This document shows positions 1-8,238 of a DNA stretch of 64,000 nucleotides, one piece after another. The notes under the pieces were generated by a model that worked only from the letters and a program-made list of their open reading frames with translations, did no database searches and was not told the DNA's origin. This stretch comes from JAIBJN01 sp963830885 (GTDB lineage Bacteria; Actinomycetota; Thermoleophilia; Gaiellales; Gaiellaceae): NCBI GenBank assembly GCA_963830885.1, contig CAWHOA010000022.1, forward strand, positions 62,001 to 126,000, written 5' to 3'. Both the position numbers and the translations under genes were made by a program. Positions within the stretch are counted from its first letter, which is position 1. The number at the start of each line of letters is the position of its first letter.

Positions 1-114
1 GCCGTAGAACTCGGCCGCGTAGGCTTCGGCGAAGTCGCGGTTCGGCGCCTCGAGCGAGCCGCCGTGCTGAAACGGCTGGCCCTCGCGCTCCTGGCGGAAG
101 ACCTCCCAGATCAC
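1..114 (-). CDS. paaB: 1,2-phenylacetyl-CoA epoxidase subunit B, 5' part only
   Basis: Only the first 38 codons are in the window; the rest lies beyond position 1. The start is a GTG at 114 that overlaps the paaA stop as GTGA, so the two genes are translationally coupled. The peptide begins VIWEVFRQEREGQPF and continues with HGGSLEAPN, matching the N-terminus of PaaB (typically WEVF-R...HAGSLHAPD). PaaB is a small non-catalytic subunit of the PaaABCE oxygenase that epoxidises phenylacetyl-CoA. The identification rests on this short stretch plus linkage to paaA. Confidence 0.82.
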   Translation of the reverse strand, partial: MIWEVFRQEREGQPFQHGGSLEAPNRDFAEAYAAEFYG

Positions 115-1019
115 GCCGCGTCGGCGAGAACCGCCCGGCGCACCCAGGCCGTCTCGTCGCGCGAAGCGCGCCGGAGGCCGAGTCGCCGCTCCGTCGCGGG
201 GCCGTGGCCGGTGACGACCCACTTCAGCTCGTCCCAGTCGGGCTCCGAGTAGTGCCAGACTCCGGTCGCCTCGTCCTTGCGCAGGGCCGGGTCGGGGACG
301 GTGAGGCCGAGCTCCCAGATCTGGTCGACGTAGCCGTCGAGGAACTGCTGACGGGCCTCCTCGTTGGCCTGGCTCTTGATGCGCCACCGGTACATGGGGT
401 CGTCCTCGGCCGGGATCGGGTTCCCGTGGAACTGCATCAGCGGGCCCCACCAGCGGTCGAGTGCCTCCTGCACCAGCTCCCGCTGCTCGTCGGTCCCGGT
501 CATCATCGTCAGCACGACGTCGCGGCCGTGGAGGATGTGGAACGACTCCTCCCAGCAGATCTTCTTCATGATCCGCGCGTAGGGCGCGTAGGAGCACTTG
601 AGGAGCGCCTTCTGCGAGATGATCGCCGCCGCGTCGACGAGCCAGGCGATGACGCCGACGTCGCCCCAGGTCTTCGTGGGGTAGTGGAAGACGTTGTGGA
701 ACTTCGTCTTGCCGGCGATCAGGTCGTCGAAGCACGCGTCGCGCGGCTTGCCGAGGTCCTCGACGACGCGGTAGATGAGCTGGCCGTGGCCGACCTCGTC
801 CTGCACCTTCGCGGTCAGGGCGAGCTTGCGCTGGAGCGTCGGCGCGCGCAGGATCCACTCGCGCTCGGGCAGGACGCCCATCAGCTCCGAGTTCCCGTGC
901 ATCTCGATGAACTTGATCAGCGACTTGCGGTAGTCCTCGGGCATCGGGTCGCCGGTCTCGACCTGACCGCCCTCTTGCAGGTAGGCACGGAACTCCTCGT
1001 CGGCCATGCGCTCGAGCAC
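111..1019 (-). CDS. paaA: 1,2-phenylacetyl-CoA epoxidase catalytic subunit A
   Basis: 302 aa, the usual PaaA length. It is the diiron subunit of the multicomponent oxygenase that turns phenylacetyl-CoA into its ring 1,2-epoxide, the committed step of aerobic phenylacetate breakdown. Ferritin-like diiron motifs are visible: KVQDEVGHGQL (residues ~70-80) and WEESFHILHG (~155-164). I chose the GTG at 1019 because a GGGAGG Shine-Dalgarno (1033-1028) sits 8 nt upstream; an ATG four codons later is the alternative. A TATACT -10 box lies at 1054-1049 on the minus strand, with the probable TetR operator just downstream of it. First gene of a paaAB... operon running out of the window. Confidence 0.95.
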   Translation of the reverse strand: MLERMADEEFRAYLQEGGQVETGDPMPEDYRKSLIKFIEMHGNSELMGVLPEREWILRAPTLQRKLALTAKVQDEVGHGQLIYRVVEDLGKPRDACFDDLIAGKTKFHNVFHYPTKTWGDVGVIAWLVDAAAIISQKALLKCSYAPYARIMKKICWEESFHILHGRDVVLTMMTGTDEQRELVQEALDRWWGPLMQFHGNPIPAEDDPMYRWRIKSQANEEARQQFLDGYVDQIWELGLTVPDPALRKDEATGVWHYSEPDWDELKWVVTGHGPATERRLGLRRASRDETAWVRRAVLADAA

Positions 1020-1036
1020 TGGCAGAACCTCCCAAC

Positions 1037-1050
1037 CGAACGATCGTTAG
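1037..1050. promoter_or_regulatory. PaaR-type operator between paaA and tetR
   Basis: CGAACGATCGTTAG contains the perfect palindrome AACGATCGTT. It fits the form CNAACGNNCGTTNG, which I recall as the site described for the TetR-family repressor PaaR of Thermus thermophilus. It overlaps the end of the paaA -10 box (TATACT, 1054-1049, minus strand), so a bound repressor would block paaA transcription, and it lies about 16 bp upstream of the tetR start. Control by the adjacent TetR protein with phenylacetyl-CoA as inducer is inference from that family. Confidence 0.7.
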
Positions 1051-1065
1051 TATAGGCAGGGTACC

Positions 1066-1638
1066 ATGACCCGCCGCGAGGAGCTTGCGCGTGAGGCCGC
1101 CCGTCTCTTCGCCGAGAAGGGCTACCACGGCACGTCGATCGGAGCCCTTGCCGACGCGATCGGCGTCCAGAAGGGCTCGCTCTACGCCCACATCGAGGGC
1201 AAGCAGGACCTCCTCCACGAGACGATGCGGCAGGGCGCCGAGGCGTTCCACGGGGCGCTCGACGAGATCCCCGAAGAGCTGCCCGCGACCGAGAAGATCC
1301 GCCTGGCCCTGCGCGGGCACCTCCGCGTCGTCGCCGGACAGCTCGAGCTCGCCACCGTGTTCGTGCAGGAGTGGCGCTACCTGGACGACGAGCGGCGCGA
1401 GCAGTTCGTGGCCGAGCGCCGGCGCTACGAGGAGCGCGTGCGCGCGCTCTTCCGCGAGGGCCGCGAGGGCGGCCAGCTTCGCTCGGACCTGGACGAGAGC
1501 ATGGCTGCGCTCCTCTTCCTCTCGGCGGCCAACTGGGCCTTCACCTGGCTGCGGCCAGGCGCCGACACGGACGCCCTCGCGGATGCCTTCTACGCTCTGC
1601 TCGTGGACGGCATGCGGGGCTACGCGACGCCCGCCTGA
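1066..1638 (+). CDS. TetR-family repressor, probable PaaR
   Basis: 190 aa. The N-terminal helix-turn-helix is clear: ELAREAARLFAEKGYHGTSI, then an IGVQKGSLYAHIEGKQDLL recognition region (residues ~5-50). The rest is the helical ligand-binding domain with no recognisable specificity motif. It diverges from paaA across a 46-bp gap that contains a palindromic PaaR-like site, so it is most likely the repressor of the phenylacetate genes and of itself. The position and operator support this; the effector is not visible. There is no good Shine-Dalgarno before the ATG, and the transcript leader may be very short. Confidence 0.85.
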   Translation: MTRREELAREAARLFAEKGYHGTSIGALADAIGVQKGSLYAHIEGKQDLLHETMRQGAEAFHGALDEIPEELPATEKIRLALRGHLRVVAGQLELATVFVQEWRYLDDERREQFVAERRRYEERVRALFREGREGGQLRSDLDESMAALLFLSAANWAFTWLRPGADTDALADAFYALLVDGMRGYATPA

Positions 1639-1656
1639 CAGGGTCGACCGGCGCCC

Positions 1657-1685
1657 TTGACAAGGGCCCACCGGAGGCAGAGGAT
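1657..1685 (+). promoter_or_regulatory. possible promoter of the M36 protease gene
   Basis: A perfect TTGACA (1657-1662) is followed after 17 bp by a weak GAGGAT. The -35 sits inside an inverted repeat, GCCCTT-GAC-AAGGGC (1653-1667), which might be an operator or the terminator stem of tetR. The gene downstream has a strong GGGGGAGG ribosome-binding site. Tentative because the -10 is poor. Confidence 0.35.
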
Positions 1686-1735
1686 CGGCGCCGCTGTCTT
1701 GGGGGCACTGTCAGTTTCATTAGGGGGAGGTAGAC

Positions 1736-4700
1736 ATGGCACTCCGACCACTGCTGTGGGTCGCCTGCGCAGCCGTGCTCGCGTCGCTGCTCGTGCCGGG
1801 GGCGGCCGTCTCGGTCGTCCAGCACGGCGATGATGTCGTCGAGTTCGACGTCCGCACGGGCAAGCTGCCGCCGACGGCCGCTCAGCGCGCCGCCGCAACG
1901 AACCTGGGCGCGGCCGTCACCTGGAACAGGTTCGGAACGCCGGCCTCGCTGAGCAAGCGGGGGACGTTCCTCGCCACCGGTGTCCGCGGGGCGAACGCGG
2001 TCGCCGCCGCACGGGCCTGGCTGGAGCGGAACCGCACGCTCCTCGGGCTGAGCTCGACGGCGAACCTGAGGCTGGACTCCGACACCCGCCTTGTCGGGAG
2101 CCGAGGCCACGCCGTCAACTTCCGCCAGTTCTTCGACGGGCTCGAGTCCTCGGAGGGCGGGCTCCTCACCATCGGGATCACCGGCTCCGCGGCCGCCGGC
2201 TGGAAGGTCGCATACGTCTCGTCGTCGCTCACGCGCTCGACGGATCTCGTCTCCGACGGCGTGGAGATCACACCTGCCGAAGGCTGGGCGCGCGCGGCTA
2301 GGGCCGCCGGTGAGGACTTCGCCGCAGCCGACGTCACGCCGACGAGGGGGGCAGGCAAGTACCAGGCGCTCCGGGTCGAGGGCTCGGAAACGCTCCAGCA
2401 CGTGCGGCTCGTGGCGTTCCCGACGCCCCGGATGGGCGTCCTGCCCGCCTACGAGTCGCTCGTCGTCGACCGGGAGGCGTCGCACGCCGAGCGCGTGTTC
2501 GTCGATGCGCGCGACGGCCGCGTTCTCGCCCGTTTCGACGCCGTCTTCAACCTGGCGGAGCAGTCGCTCGCGCCGGTGACGATCCCGTTCGCCGGGACAC
2601 TCCCGATTCCGACGCCCCCGGTCCCGCCGCTCAGCTGCGCCCCTCGGCACGGGCCGTTCGCCGTCGGGCCCGGGGTTCGCTTCCTGCGCGTTTTCGCCAA
2701 CGCCGACAACCCGGGCCAGGACATCCTCCTGCGCCTCTACCTCGACACGACGCTCGTCGCCACGTCGCTCAACGTCGGGTTCACGCCCGAGGCGATCCAG
2801 TACGAGCCGGCCGGAGGCGTGCCGGCCGGGAACTACTTCGCCGAGGTGTGCGTCTTCGGCACGCCGCTCGAACCGCGGACGTACACGGGGACGTTCACCA
2901 TCGACGACACCCCGGCGCCGCACCCGTACCTCGCGCGCTGGCAGGTCTTCCCGGCGAACCCGCCTCTCGCGACGATGCTCGGAGACCCGTGGGGGAACCC
3001 GAGCACGGACACGCGGGAGCTCTGGTGCTGGGAGGGCGGCGACGCCTCCGACTGCAACCGCGTGGTCGGCAACCTCGCCTCGCGGGCGCCGTGGGACCAC
3101 GACCTCCGGGCGAACGCGCCGACGCTCACGACGATCGGCAACAACGCCGTGACGGCGACGTCCTGGCAGCACCCGTTCGTCCCGAGTCCACCGGGCTACC
3201 GGCCGACGAGCCCGAGCCGGGACTATCTGTACCCGTGGACGAACGACTGGGCGGCCGGCGATTGCGAGCCGACGCCCGGCGCACCCGGGGCGACCTGGGA
3301 CGACTCGGCAGCCGTGACCAACCTGTTCGTCGCGCACAACCGCATGCACGACTTCGCGTACTACCTGGGCTTCACCGAGCGGAACTGGAACGCCCAGGAC
3401 GTCAACTTCGGGCTGACCGAGCTCTGGCGCGAGCGCGACCCGGTCGTGGGGAACGCCCAGGCCGGCGTCAATGCGGGGGCGAGGGACAACGCGAACATGT
3501 TCCCAATGCCTGAGGGGCTCACGGCCTTCACGAACATGTACATGTGGCAATCGATCGCGGGCGCGTTCTACTCCCCCTGCGTCGACGGCGACTTCGACAT
3601 GGGCGTGATCGGCCACGAGTTCACGCACCTGATCGAGAACCGCATGATCGGCAAGGGGGCCTTCCGTACCGGTCACCACGCCGGGGCGATGGGCGAGAGC
3701 CACTCCGACCTGACGGCGATGGAGTACCTGAACGAGAACGGGTTCGTGCCCACCGGCGACGAGAACGCCTACGCCGTCGGGACGTACGCGACCGGCAACA
3801 AGGTCAGGGCGATCCGGAACTACGGGATGAACTTCCCGAGCTCCGGCGCGGTGCCCGAGCCGAGCGAGCAGCTCATGGTCAACGCGCTCAACTTCAGCGA
3901 TATGGGCTACGACGTGACCGGCCCGCAGGTGCACGCGGACGGCGAGATCTGGAGCAAGGTGAACTTCGCCATCAGGAAGGCGCTGATCAACAAGTACGAC
4001 CAGCGCTTCCCTGCGGACGACGCCGACCTCCAGGCAGCCTGCGCGGCCGGCGAGGTGCCGGCCGGGAGCTGCCCGGGCAACCGCCGCTGGATGCAGCTCG
4101 TCTTCGACTCCTACCTGCTCATGCCCACGAACCCGTCCATGCTGCAGGCGCGCGACGCCCAGCTCGCGGCGGACCTCATGCGCTTCGGCGGAGCGAACCA
4201 GAAGGAGCTGTGGCTCGAGTTCGCCCGGCACGGGTTCGGCAGGAACGCGACGAGCACGAACACGACGGCGAACACGGACACGGACCCGACGCCGGACTTC
4301 GAGCCGATCGGGACGACGCCGGGGACGATCACCTTCCGGGCGAAGGAGCGCAACTCGAGCACCCCGGTGGCCGCGCGGATCTTCGTGGGCCACTACGAGG
4401 GCCGCTCCTCGCCGATCGCCGACACCGACCCCACGACGACCGGGGCGAACCTCGATGACGTCGCCCGCTTCGCGCCGGGGACGTACGAGTTCGTCGCCAC
4501 CGCGCCCGGCTACGGGCACGTGCGCTTCCGCGAGCAGATCCGGAGCGGGCAGAACCGGATGATCACGCTCAGCTTCGCCACGAACTGGGCCTCGGCGAAC
4601 GCCGGGGCGAGTGCGACCGGCGACACGAGTGGGGCCGACGCGGCCGCAGAGGCCGCCACGCTGCGCAACCTGATCGACGACACGGAGTCCAGCTCGTGGG

Positions 4701-5200
4701 CGACGTTGGGCACGATCACGATGGGCAACTTGAGCGTGGACGGGAAGCGGGTGACCGTCGACCTGGCCGGAACCAGCGCGCGCAAGATCCGCCACGTCCA
4801 GGTGAGCGCCCTGATCGGGCCCGGGCACAACCGCTTCGCGGCTCTGCGCCAGTTCGAGATCTGGGCGTGTAACGCGGACGAAGGCGACGACTGCTCGACG
4901 GACGCCGGCTTCTCGCCGGCGTACACGAGCCCGGCGGACGCCTTCCCCGGCGATCCGCCGCGACCCGTCGCGCCGCACATGATCCTGCGGTCGTTCGACA
5001 TCCCCGACACGTCGGCGACCCACCTGCGGCTCGTCGTCAAGACGAATCAGTGCACGGGAGGCCCGCTCTTCCAGGGCGACCAGGACGCCGATCCAGCGGT
5101 CAACGCCGACTGCGACTCGAACGTCCCTGCCGGCAACTCGCGCGCGTTCGTCAGGGCGGCCGAGCTGCAGGCGTTCAGCGCCTCCTCCAGGGCCGACTAG
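1736..5200 (+). CDS. secreted M36 (fungalysin-type) zinc metalloprotease, multidomain
   Basis: 1154 aa, exported. Signal peptide at residues 1-25 (LLWVACAAVLASLLVPGAA). A propeptide/FTP-like region spans ~50-230 and a beta-sandwich (PPC-like) about 290-385. The M36 catalytic core has the zinc site HEFTH at 627-631 (His627, Glu628, His631) and a third ligand in GAMGESHSD (Glu654). The C-terminal 300 residues hold a carboxypeptidase-regulatory-like beta domain (~870-950) and a discoidin/F5-8C-like domain ending the protein, suggesting surface or matrix binding. The start is set by GGGGGAGG 6 nt before the ATG. It probably degrades extracellular protein. It stands alone between tetR and the lipid kinase gene. 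Confidence 0.9.
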   Translation: MALRPLLWVACAAVLASLLVPGAAVSVVQHGDDVVEFDVRTGKLPPTAAQRAAATNLGAAVTWNRFGTPASLSKRGTFLATGVRGANAVAAARAWLERNRTLLGLSSTANLRLDSDTRLVGSRGHAVNFRQFFDGLESSEGGLLTIGITGSAAAGWKVAYVSSSLTRSTDLVSDGVEITPAEGWARAARAAGEDFAAADVTPTRGAGKYQALRVEGSETLQHVRLVAFPTPRMGVLPAYESLVVDREASHAERVFVDARDGRVLARFDAVFNLAEQSLAPVTIPFAGTLPIPTPPVPPLSCAPRHGPFAVGPGVRFLRVFANADNPGQDILLRLYLDTTLVATSLNVGFTPEAIQYEPAGGVPAGNYFAEVCVFGTPLEPRTYTGTFTIDDTPAPHPYLARWQVFPANPPLATMLGDPWGNPSTDTRELWCWEGGDASDCNRVVGNLASRAPWDHDLRANAPTLTTIGNNAVTATSWQHPFVPSPPGYRPTSPSRDYLYPWTNDWAAGDCEPTPGAPGATWDDSAAVTNLFVAHNRMHDFAYYLGFTERNWNAQDVNFGLTELWRERDPVVGNAQAGVNAGARDNANMFPMPEGLTAFTNMYMWQSIAGAFYSPCVDGDFDMGVIGHEFTHLIENRMIGKGAFRTGHHAGAMGESHSDLTAMEYLNENGFVPTGDENAYAVGTYATGNKVRAIRNYGMNFPSSGAVPEPSEQLMVNALNFSDMGYDVTGPQVHADGEIWSKVNFAIRKALINKYDQRFPADDADLQAACAAGEVPAGSCPGNRRWMQLVFDSYLLMPTNPSMLQARDAQLAADLMRFGGANQKELWLEFARHGFGRNATSTNTTANTDTDPTPDFEPIGTTPGTITFRAKERNSSTPVAARIFVGHYEGRSSPIADTDPTTTGANLDDVARFAPGTYEFVATAPGYGHVRFREQIRSGQNRMITLSFATNWASANAGASATGDTSGADAAAEAATLRNLIDDTESSSWATLGTITMGNLSVDGKRVTVDLAGTSARKIRHVQVSALIGPGHNRFAALRQFEIWACNADEGDDCSTDAGFSPAYTSPADAFPGDPPRPVAPHMILRSFDIPDTSATHLRLVVKTNQCTGGPLFQGDQDADPAVNADCDSNVPAGNSRAFVRAAELQAFSASSRAD

Positions 5201-5220
5201 GGCCCAGGGACGCCCGACCA

Positions 5221-5246
5221 CGGAGGGGGCCTCCGGGCCCCCTCCG
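5221..5246. terminator. perfect 11-bp hairpin after the M36 gene
   Basis: CGGAGGGGGCC (5221-5231), loop TCCG, then the exact complement (5236-5246). No T tract follows, so this is terminator-like rather than a classic intrinsic terminator. It lies directly upstream of the -10 box of the next gene and leaves no room for a -35 element there. Confidence 0.6.
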
Positions 5247-5265
5247 ACCCCACTACAGTGGCGGC

Positions 5266-6162
5266 GTGCCGAGCGCCCTCATCGTCAATCCGATGGCGTC
5301 GGCGGTCACGCCGGAGCTGAGCGTGGCGGTCGAGCGGGCGCTCGCCGCCGCGGGTGAGCCGATCGAGACGCTCCTCACCCAGGCCGCGGGCCACGCTGTC
5401 GAGCTGGCTGCGGCGGCCTCGCACTCCTACGACCGGCTGTACGCCTTCGGCGGCGACGGCCTCTTCAACGAGGTCGTCAACGGCGTCGAGGCCGACGTCG
5501 CCGTCGGCTTCGTGCCCGGCGGCGGGACCAGCGTGCTCCCGCGTGCGCTCGGGCTCCCTCGCGACCCGGTCGCCTGCGCGCGGGCCCTGGCCGGCTCGCG
5601 GCGCGAGCAGCAAATCTCGCTCGGTCGCGTCAACGGCCGCCGCTTCACCTTCAGCGCCGGCATCGGGCTCGACGCGGAGCTGATCCGGCGCGTCGACGAC
5701 CTCGGCCGCCGCCGCGACGGCAAGCGGCCCGGGGACTCCACGTTCGTCCGCGCGCTGGCCGGCCTGCTCGCCTCCCGCCGGGGGAAGCTGCCAGCCGTCC
5801 TGACCGTCGCCGGCCACGGCCGGGCCGCCCTCGCACTCGTCGCCAACTGCGACCCCTACACCTACATCGGGCCGCTCCCGGTGCACGCCGCGCCGCAGGC
5901 TCGCTTCGAGCTCGGGCTCGACCTCGTTGCCCCTCGCTCGGTCGCCGCGTGGGAGCTGCCGCGCCTGGCCACGTGGGCCTTCGCCGGCCGCGGGCAGGCC
6001 TCCTCCCCGCATGCGCTCTACCTTCACGACATGGATGAGATCGAGGTGGAGTGCGACATCCCGCTCCCGCTCCAGGTGGACGGCGAAGACCTGGGCGACG
6101 TCGAAGAAGCGCGCTTCGAGGCGGAACGCTACGCGGTCAGGGTCATCGTCGGCGACACCTAG
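5266..6162 (+). CDS. diacylglycerol kinase-family lipid kinase
   Basis: 298 aa, the normal length for the DagK/YegS/BmrU family. The nucleotide-binding glycine motif is present as YAFGGDGLFNEV (residues ~55-66), with a second glycine-rich element, GFVPGGGTSVLPRALGLP. These cytosolic enzymes phosphorylate diacylglycerol or similar lipids at the membrane. I start it at GTG 5266 (protein VPSALIVNPMAS), because this gives the family's standard first strand and because TACAGT (5254-5259) lies exactly 6 nt upstream, implying a leaderless mRNA; upstream in-frame codons belong to the previous gene's region. Confidence 0.85.
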   Translation: MPSALIVNPMASAVTPELSVAVERALAAAGEPIETLLTQAAGHAVELAAAASHSYDRLYAFGGDGLFNEVVNGVEADVAVGFVPGGGTSVLPRALGLPRDPVACARALAGSRREQQISLGRVNGRRFTFSAGIGLDAELIRRVDDLGRRRDGKRPGDSTFVRALAGLLASRRGKLPAVLTVAGHGRAALALVANCDPYTYIGPLPVHAAPQARFELGLDLVAPRSVAAWELPRLATWAFAGRGQASSPHALYLHDMDEIEVECDIPLPLQVDGEDLGDVEEARFEAERYAVRVIVGDT

Positions 6163-6233
6163 GACTACGTCCTTGCCGGGGAACGAGGATCGCACCCCGG
6201 CGACGAGGCGTCACCTCGGAACGTATTCTTAGG
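6158..6233. repeat. promoter-carrying palindromic repeat, copy A
   Basis: About 76 bp between the lipid kinase and the E1alpha gene. Its ends are imperfect inverted repeats: CCTAGGACTACGTCC at 6158-6172 and its approximate complement at 6219-6233 (12 of 15 match). The internal 25 bp at 6189-6213 match positions 22498-22522 in the second copy at 24 of 25 bases. The right end holds TATTCT, which is placed to be the -10 box of the E1alpha gene. No transposase or clear target duplication is seen. Confidence 0.6.
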
Positions 6234-6235
6234 AC

Positions 6236-7273
6236 GTGGCACAGGTGCTTCCGGCTGAACCGGGCGTTCGGCGGATCATCGGCGATGGGGAAGAGGTAGC
6301 GGACGGCGAGGTCGAGGGTCTCGGCGACGCCGCGCTCCTCGACCTCTATCGCGGGATGGTCCTGCTCCGGACTTACGACGAACGTTCGCTCGTCTACCAC
6401 CGGCAGGGCCGGATCGGGACGTACGCAATCTTCTGGGGTCACGAGGCGATCCAGGTCGGGTCGGCGCTCGCGCTGGCCGACCAGGACTGGATCTTCCCGT
6501 CCTACCGCGAGTCCGCGATCGGGCTCCTGCGCGGGATGCCGCCCGAGACCGTGCTCGCATGGTGGCGCGGCCATCCGGCCGGCTGGTGGAATCCGGCCGA
6601 GTTCCGCGTCGCCTCGATCACGGTGCCGATCGCGACCCATGTTCCGCACGCGGTGGGCTACGCGTGGGGTGCAATGCTCAAGGGCAGGAGCGATTGCGCG
6701 ATCGCCTACTTCGGTGACGGCGCCACCTCCGAGGGCGCCTTCCACGAGGGCGCCAACTTCGCGGCCGTGATGCGCGCGCCGGCCGTCCTCCTCTGCAACA
6801 ACAACCAGTGGGCGATCTCGACCCCGCTCTCCGCGCAGACGCGCGCCGAGTCCCTGGCCGACAAGGCCGTCGGCTACGGGATGCCGGGCGTAAGGGTGGA
6901 CGGCGGCGACGTGCTGGCGGTCTACGAGGCGACCGCCGAGGCTCTCGCCCGGGCGCGCGCCGGCGACGGCCCGACCTTCGTCGAGGCGCTCACGTACCGC
7001 GCCGCCCCGCACGCGACCGCGGACGACCCGAGCGCGTACTGGGACGAGGAACGGGTCGAGGAGGAGAGGCGCAACGAGTGCCTCGGCCGCTTCGAGCGTT
7101 ACCTGCGGCGCGCCGGCGTCCTCACCGACGCGCTGGCCGAGGAGATCAAGGCGGACGCGCTCGGGCGCATGAAAGCTGGGATCGCGGCCGTCGAGGCGCT
7201 CCCGCCGCCCGACCCCGAGGTCGTCTTTGCCCACGCCTACGTCGATCCGCCGCCGAGCCTCCGCGATGGCTGA
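6236..7273 (+). CDS. 2-oxo acid dehydrogenase E1 component, alpha subunit
   Basis: 345 aa. Thiamin-diphosphate enzyme subunit of the pyruvate or branched-chain 2-oxo acid dehydrogenase complex; it decarboxylates the 2-oxo acid and, with E1beta, passes the acyl group to the E2 lipoyl arm. The TPP motif GDGATSEGAFHEGANFAAV...NNNQWAIS occupies residues ~161-200, and FWGHEAIQVG lies near 77. First gene of E1alpha-E1beta-E2. The GTG at 6236 has no Shine-Dalgarno but follows TATTCT by exactly 6 nt, so a leaderless transcript is likely. Pyruvate versus branched-chain substrate cannot be decided from sequence alone; no E3 gene is in the window. Confidence 0.9.
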   Translation: MAQVLPAEPGVRRIIGDGEEVADGEVEGLGDAALLDLYRGMVLLRTYDERSLVYHRQGRIGTYAIFWGHEAIQVGSALALADQDWIFPSYRESAIGLLRGMPPETVLAWWRGHPAGWWNPAEFRVASITVPIATHVPHAVGYAWGAMLKGRSDCAIAYFGDGATSEGAFHEGANFAAVMRAPAVLLCNNNQWAISTPLSAQTRAESLADKAVGYGMPGVRVDGGDVLAVYEATAEALARARAGDGPTFVEALTYRAAPHATADDPSAYWDEERVEEERRNECLGRFERYLRRAGVLTDALAEEIKADALGRMKAGIAAVEALPPPDPEVVFAHAYVDPPPSLRDG

Positions 7274-8234
7274 GAAGACGCTCGTCGAGGCGGTGAACGA
7301 GGCGCTCCACGGGGAGATGGAGCGCGACGGCGCGATCATGGTCCTTGGCGAGGACGTCGGTCGCGCCGGCGGCGTCTTCCGCGCAACGGCAGGGCTGCGG
7401 GACCGCTTCGGCGCCGACCGCTGTGTCGACACCCCGCTCGCCGAGGCCGGAATCCTGGGAACGGCGGTCGGGCTGGCGATGGCCGGCTGGCGCCCGGTCT
7501 GCGAGATGCAATACGAGTCCTTCAGCTATCCCTGCCTCGACCAGCTGATCACGCACGTCGGGCGCTACCACTGGCGTACCGGGGGGGCGATGGAGTTCCC
7601 GCTGACGATTCGCATGCCGACCGGCGGGGGGGTGCGTGCGCCCGAGCTCCACGAGGACTCGCCGGAGGCGTACTACGTGCACACGCCCGGCGTGAAGGTG
7701 GCGATCCCGTCCACCCCGGCGGACGCCAAGGGGCTGCTCGCCGCGGCCATCCGCGACCCGGACCCGGTCGTGATCTTCGAGCCGAAGGCGCTCTACCGCA
7801 GCCCGCGCGGCGAGGTCCCGGAAGGCGAGCACGTCGTCCCGCTCGGGCTGGCGCGCGTCGCGCGCGAGGGCACGGACGTCACGCTGGTGGCCTACGGCGC
7901 GATGGTGCAGGTCTGCCTCGAGGCTGCTGACGCGCTCGACGCGAGCGCCGAGGTCATCGACATCCGCTCCCTGAAGCCGCTCGACGAGGAGGCGATCCTC
8001 GCGTCGGTCGCCAAGACCGGCCGCGTCGTCGTCGTCCAGGAAGCGCCGCGCGTCGCCGGCTTCGGCGCCGAGATCGTCGCCGTCATCGCCGAGAAGGCGA
8101 TCCTCGACCTCCAGGGCCCGATCCTCCGGGTCACCGGCTACGACGTGCCCTTCCCCTACTGGTCGATCGAGCACGAGTACCTGCCCACGCCGGAGCGTGT
8201 CGCGGCCGCGGCGCAGACGGTTCTCTCCTACTAG
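7266..8234 (+). CDS. 2-oxo acid dehydrogenase E1 component, beta subunit
   Basis: 322 aa. Partner of E1alpha in the heterotetrameric E1. Recognised by the N-terminal EKTLVEAVNEALHGEM, the GEDVGRAGGVFRAT motif, DTPLAEAGILGTAVGLAMAG, and the C-terminal transketolase domain with VIDIRSLKPLDEEAI and GYDVPFPYWSIE. The start is ATG 7266, which overlaps the E1alpha stop by 8 bp; an in-frame ATG at 7227 lies within E1alpha and is not needed. Followed by a 172-bp untranslated gap before E2, unusual for this otherwise tight operon. Confidence 0.92.
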   Translation: MAEKTLVEAVNEALHGEMERDGAIMVLGEDVGRAGGVFRATAGLRDRFGADRCVDTPLAEAGILGTAVGLAMAGWRPVCEMQYESFSYPCLDQLITHVGRYHWRTGGAMEFPLTIRMPTGGGVRAPELHEDSPEAYYVHTPGVKVAIPSTPADAKGLLAAAIRDPDPVVIFEPKALYRSPRGEVPEGEHVVPLGLARVAREGTDVTLVAYGAMVQVCLEAADALDASAEVIDIRSLKPLDEEAILASVAKTGRVVVVQEAPRVAGFGAEIVAVIAEKAILDLQGPILRVTGYDVPFPYWSIEHEYLPTPERVAAAAQTVLSY

Positions 8235-8238
8235 GTTC

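Noticed and set aside
1541..5221. 1226-codon open frame on the minus strand opposite the M36 protease gene
   Set aside because: Arg/Gly/Val-rich translation without domains; in high-GC DNA the antisense of a long gene stays open by chance. The plus-strand gene has a signal peptide, HEFTH site and ribosome-binding site.
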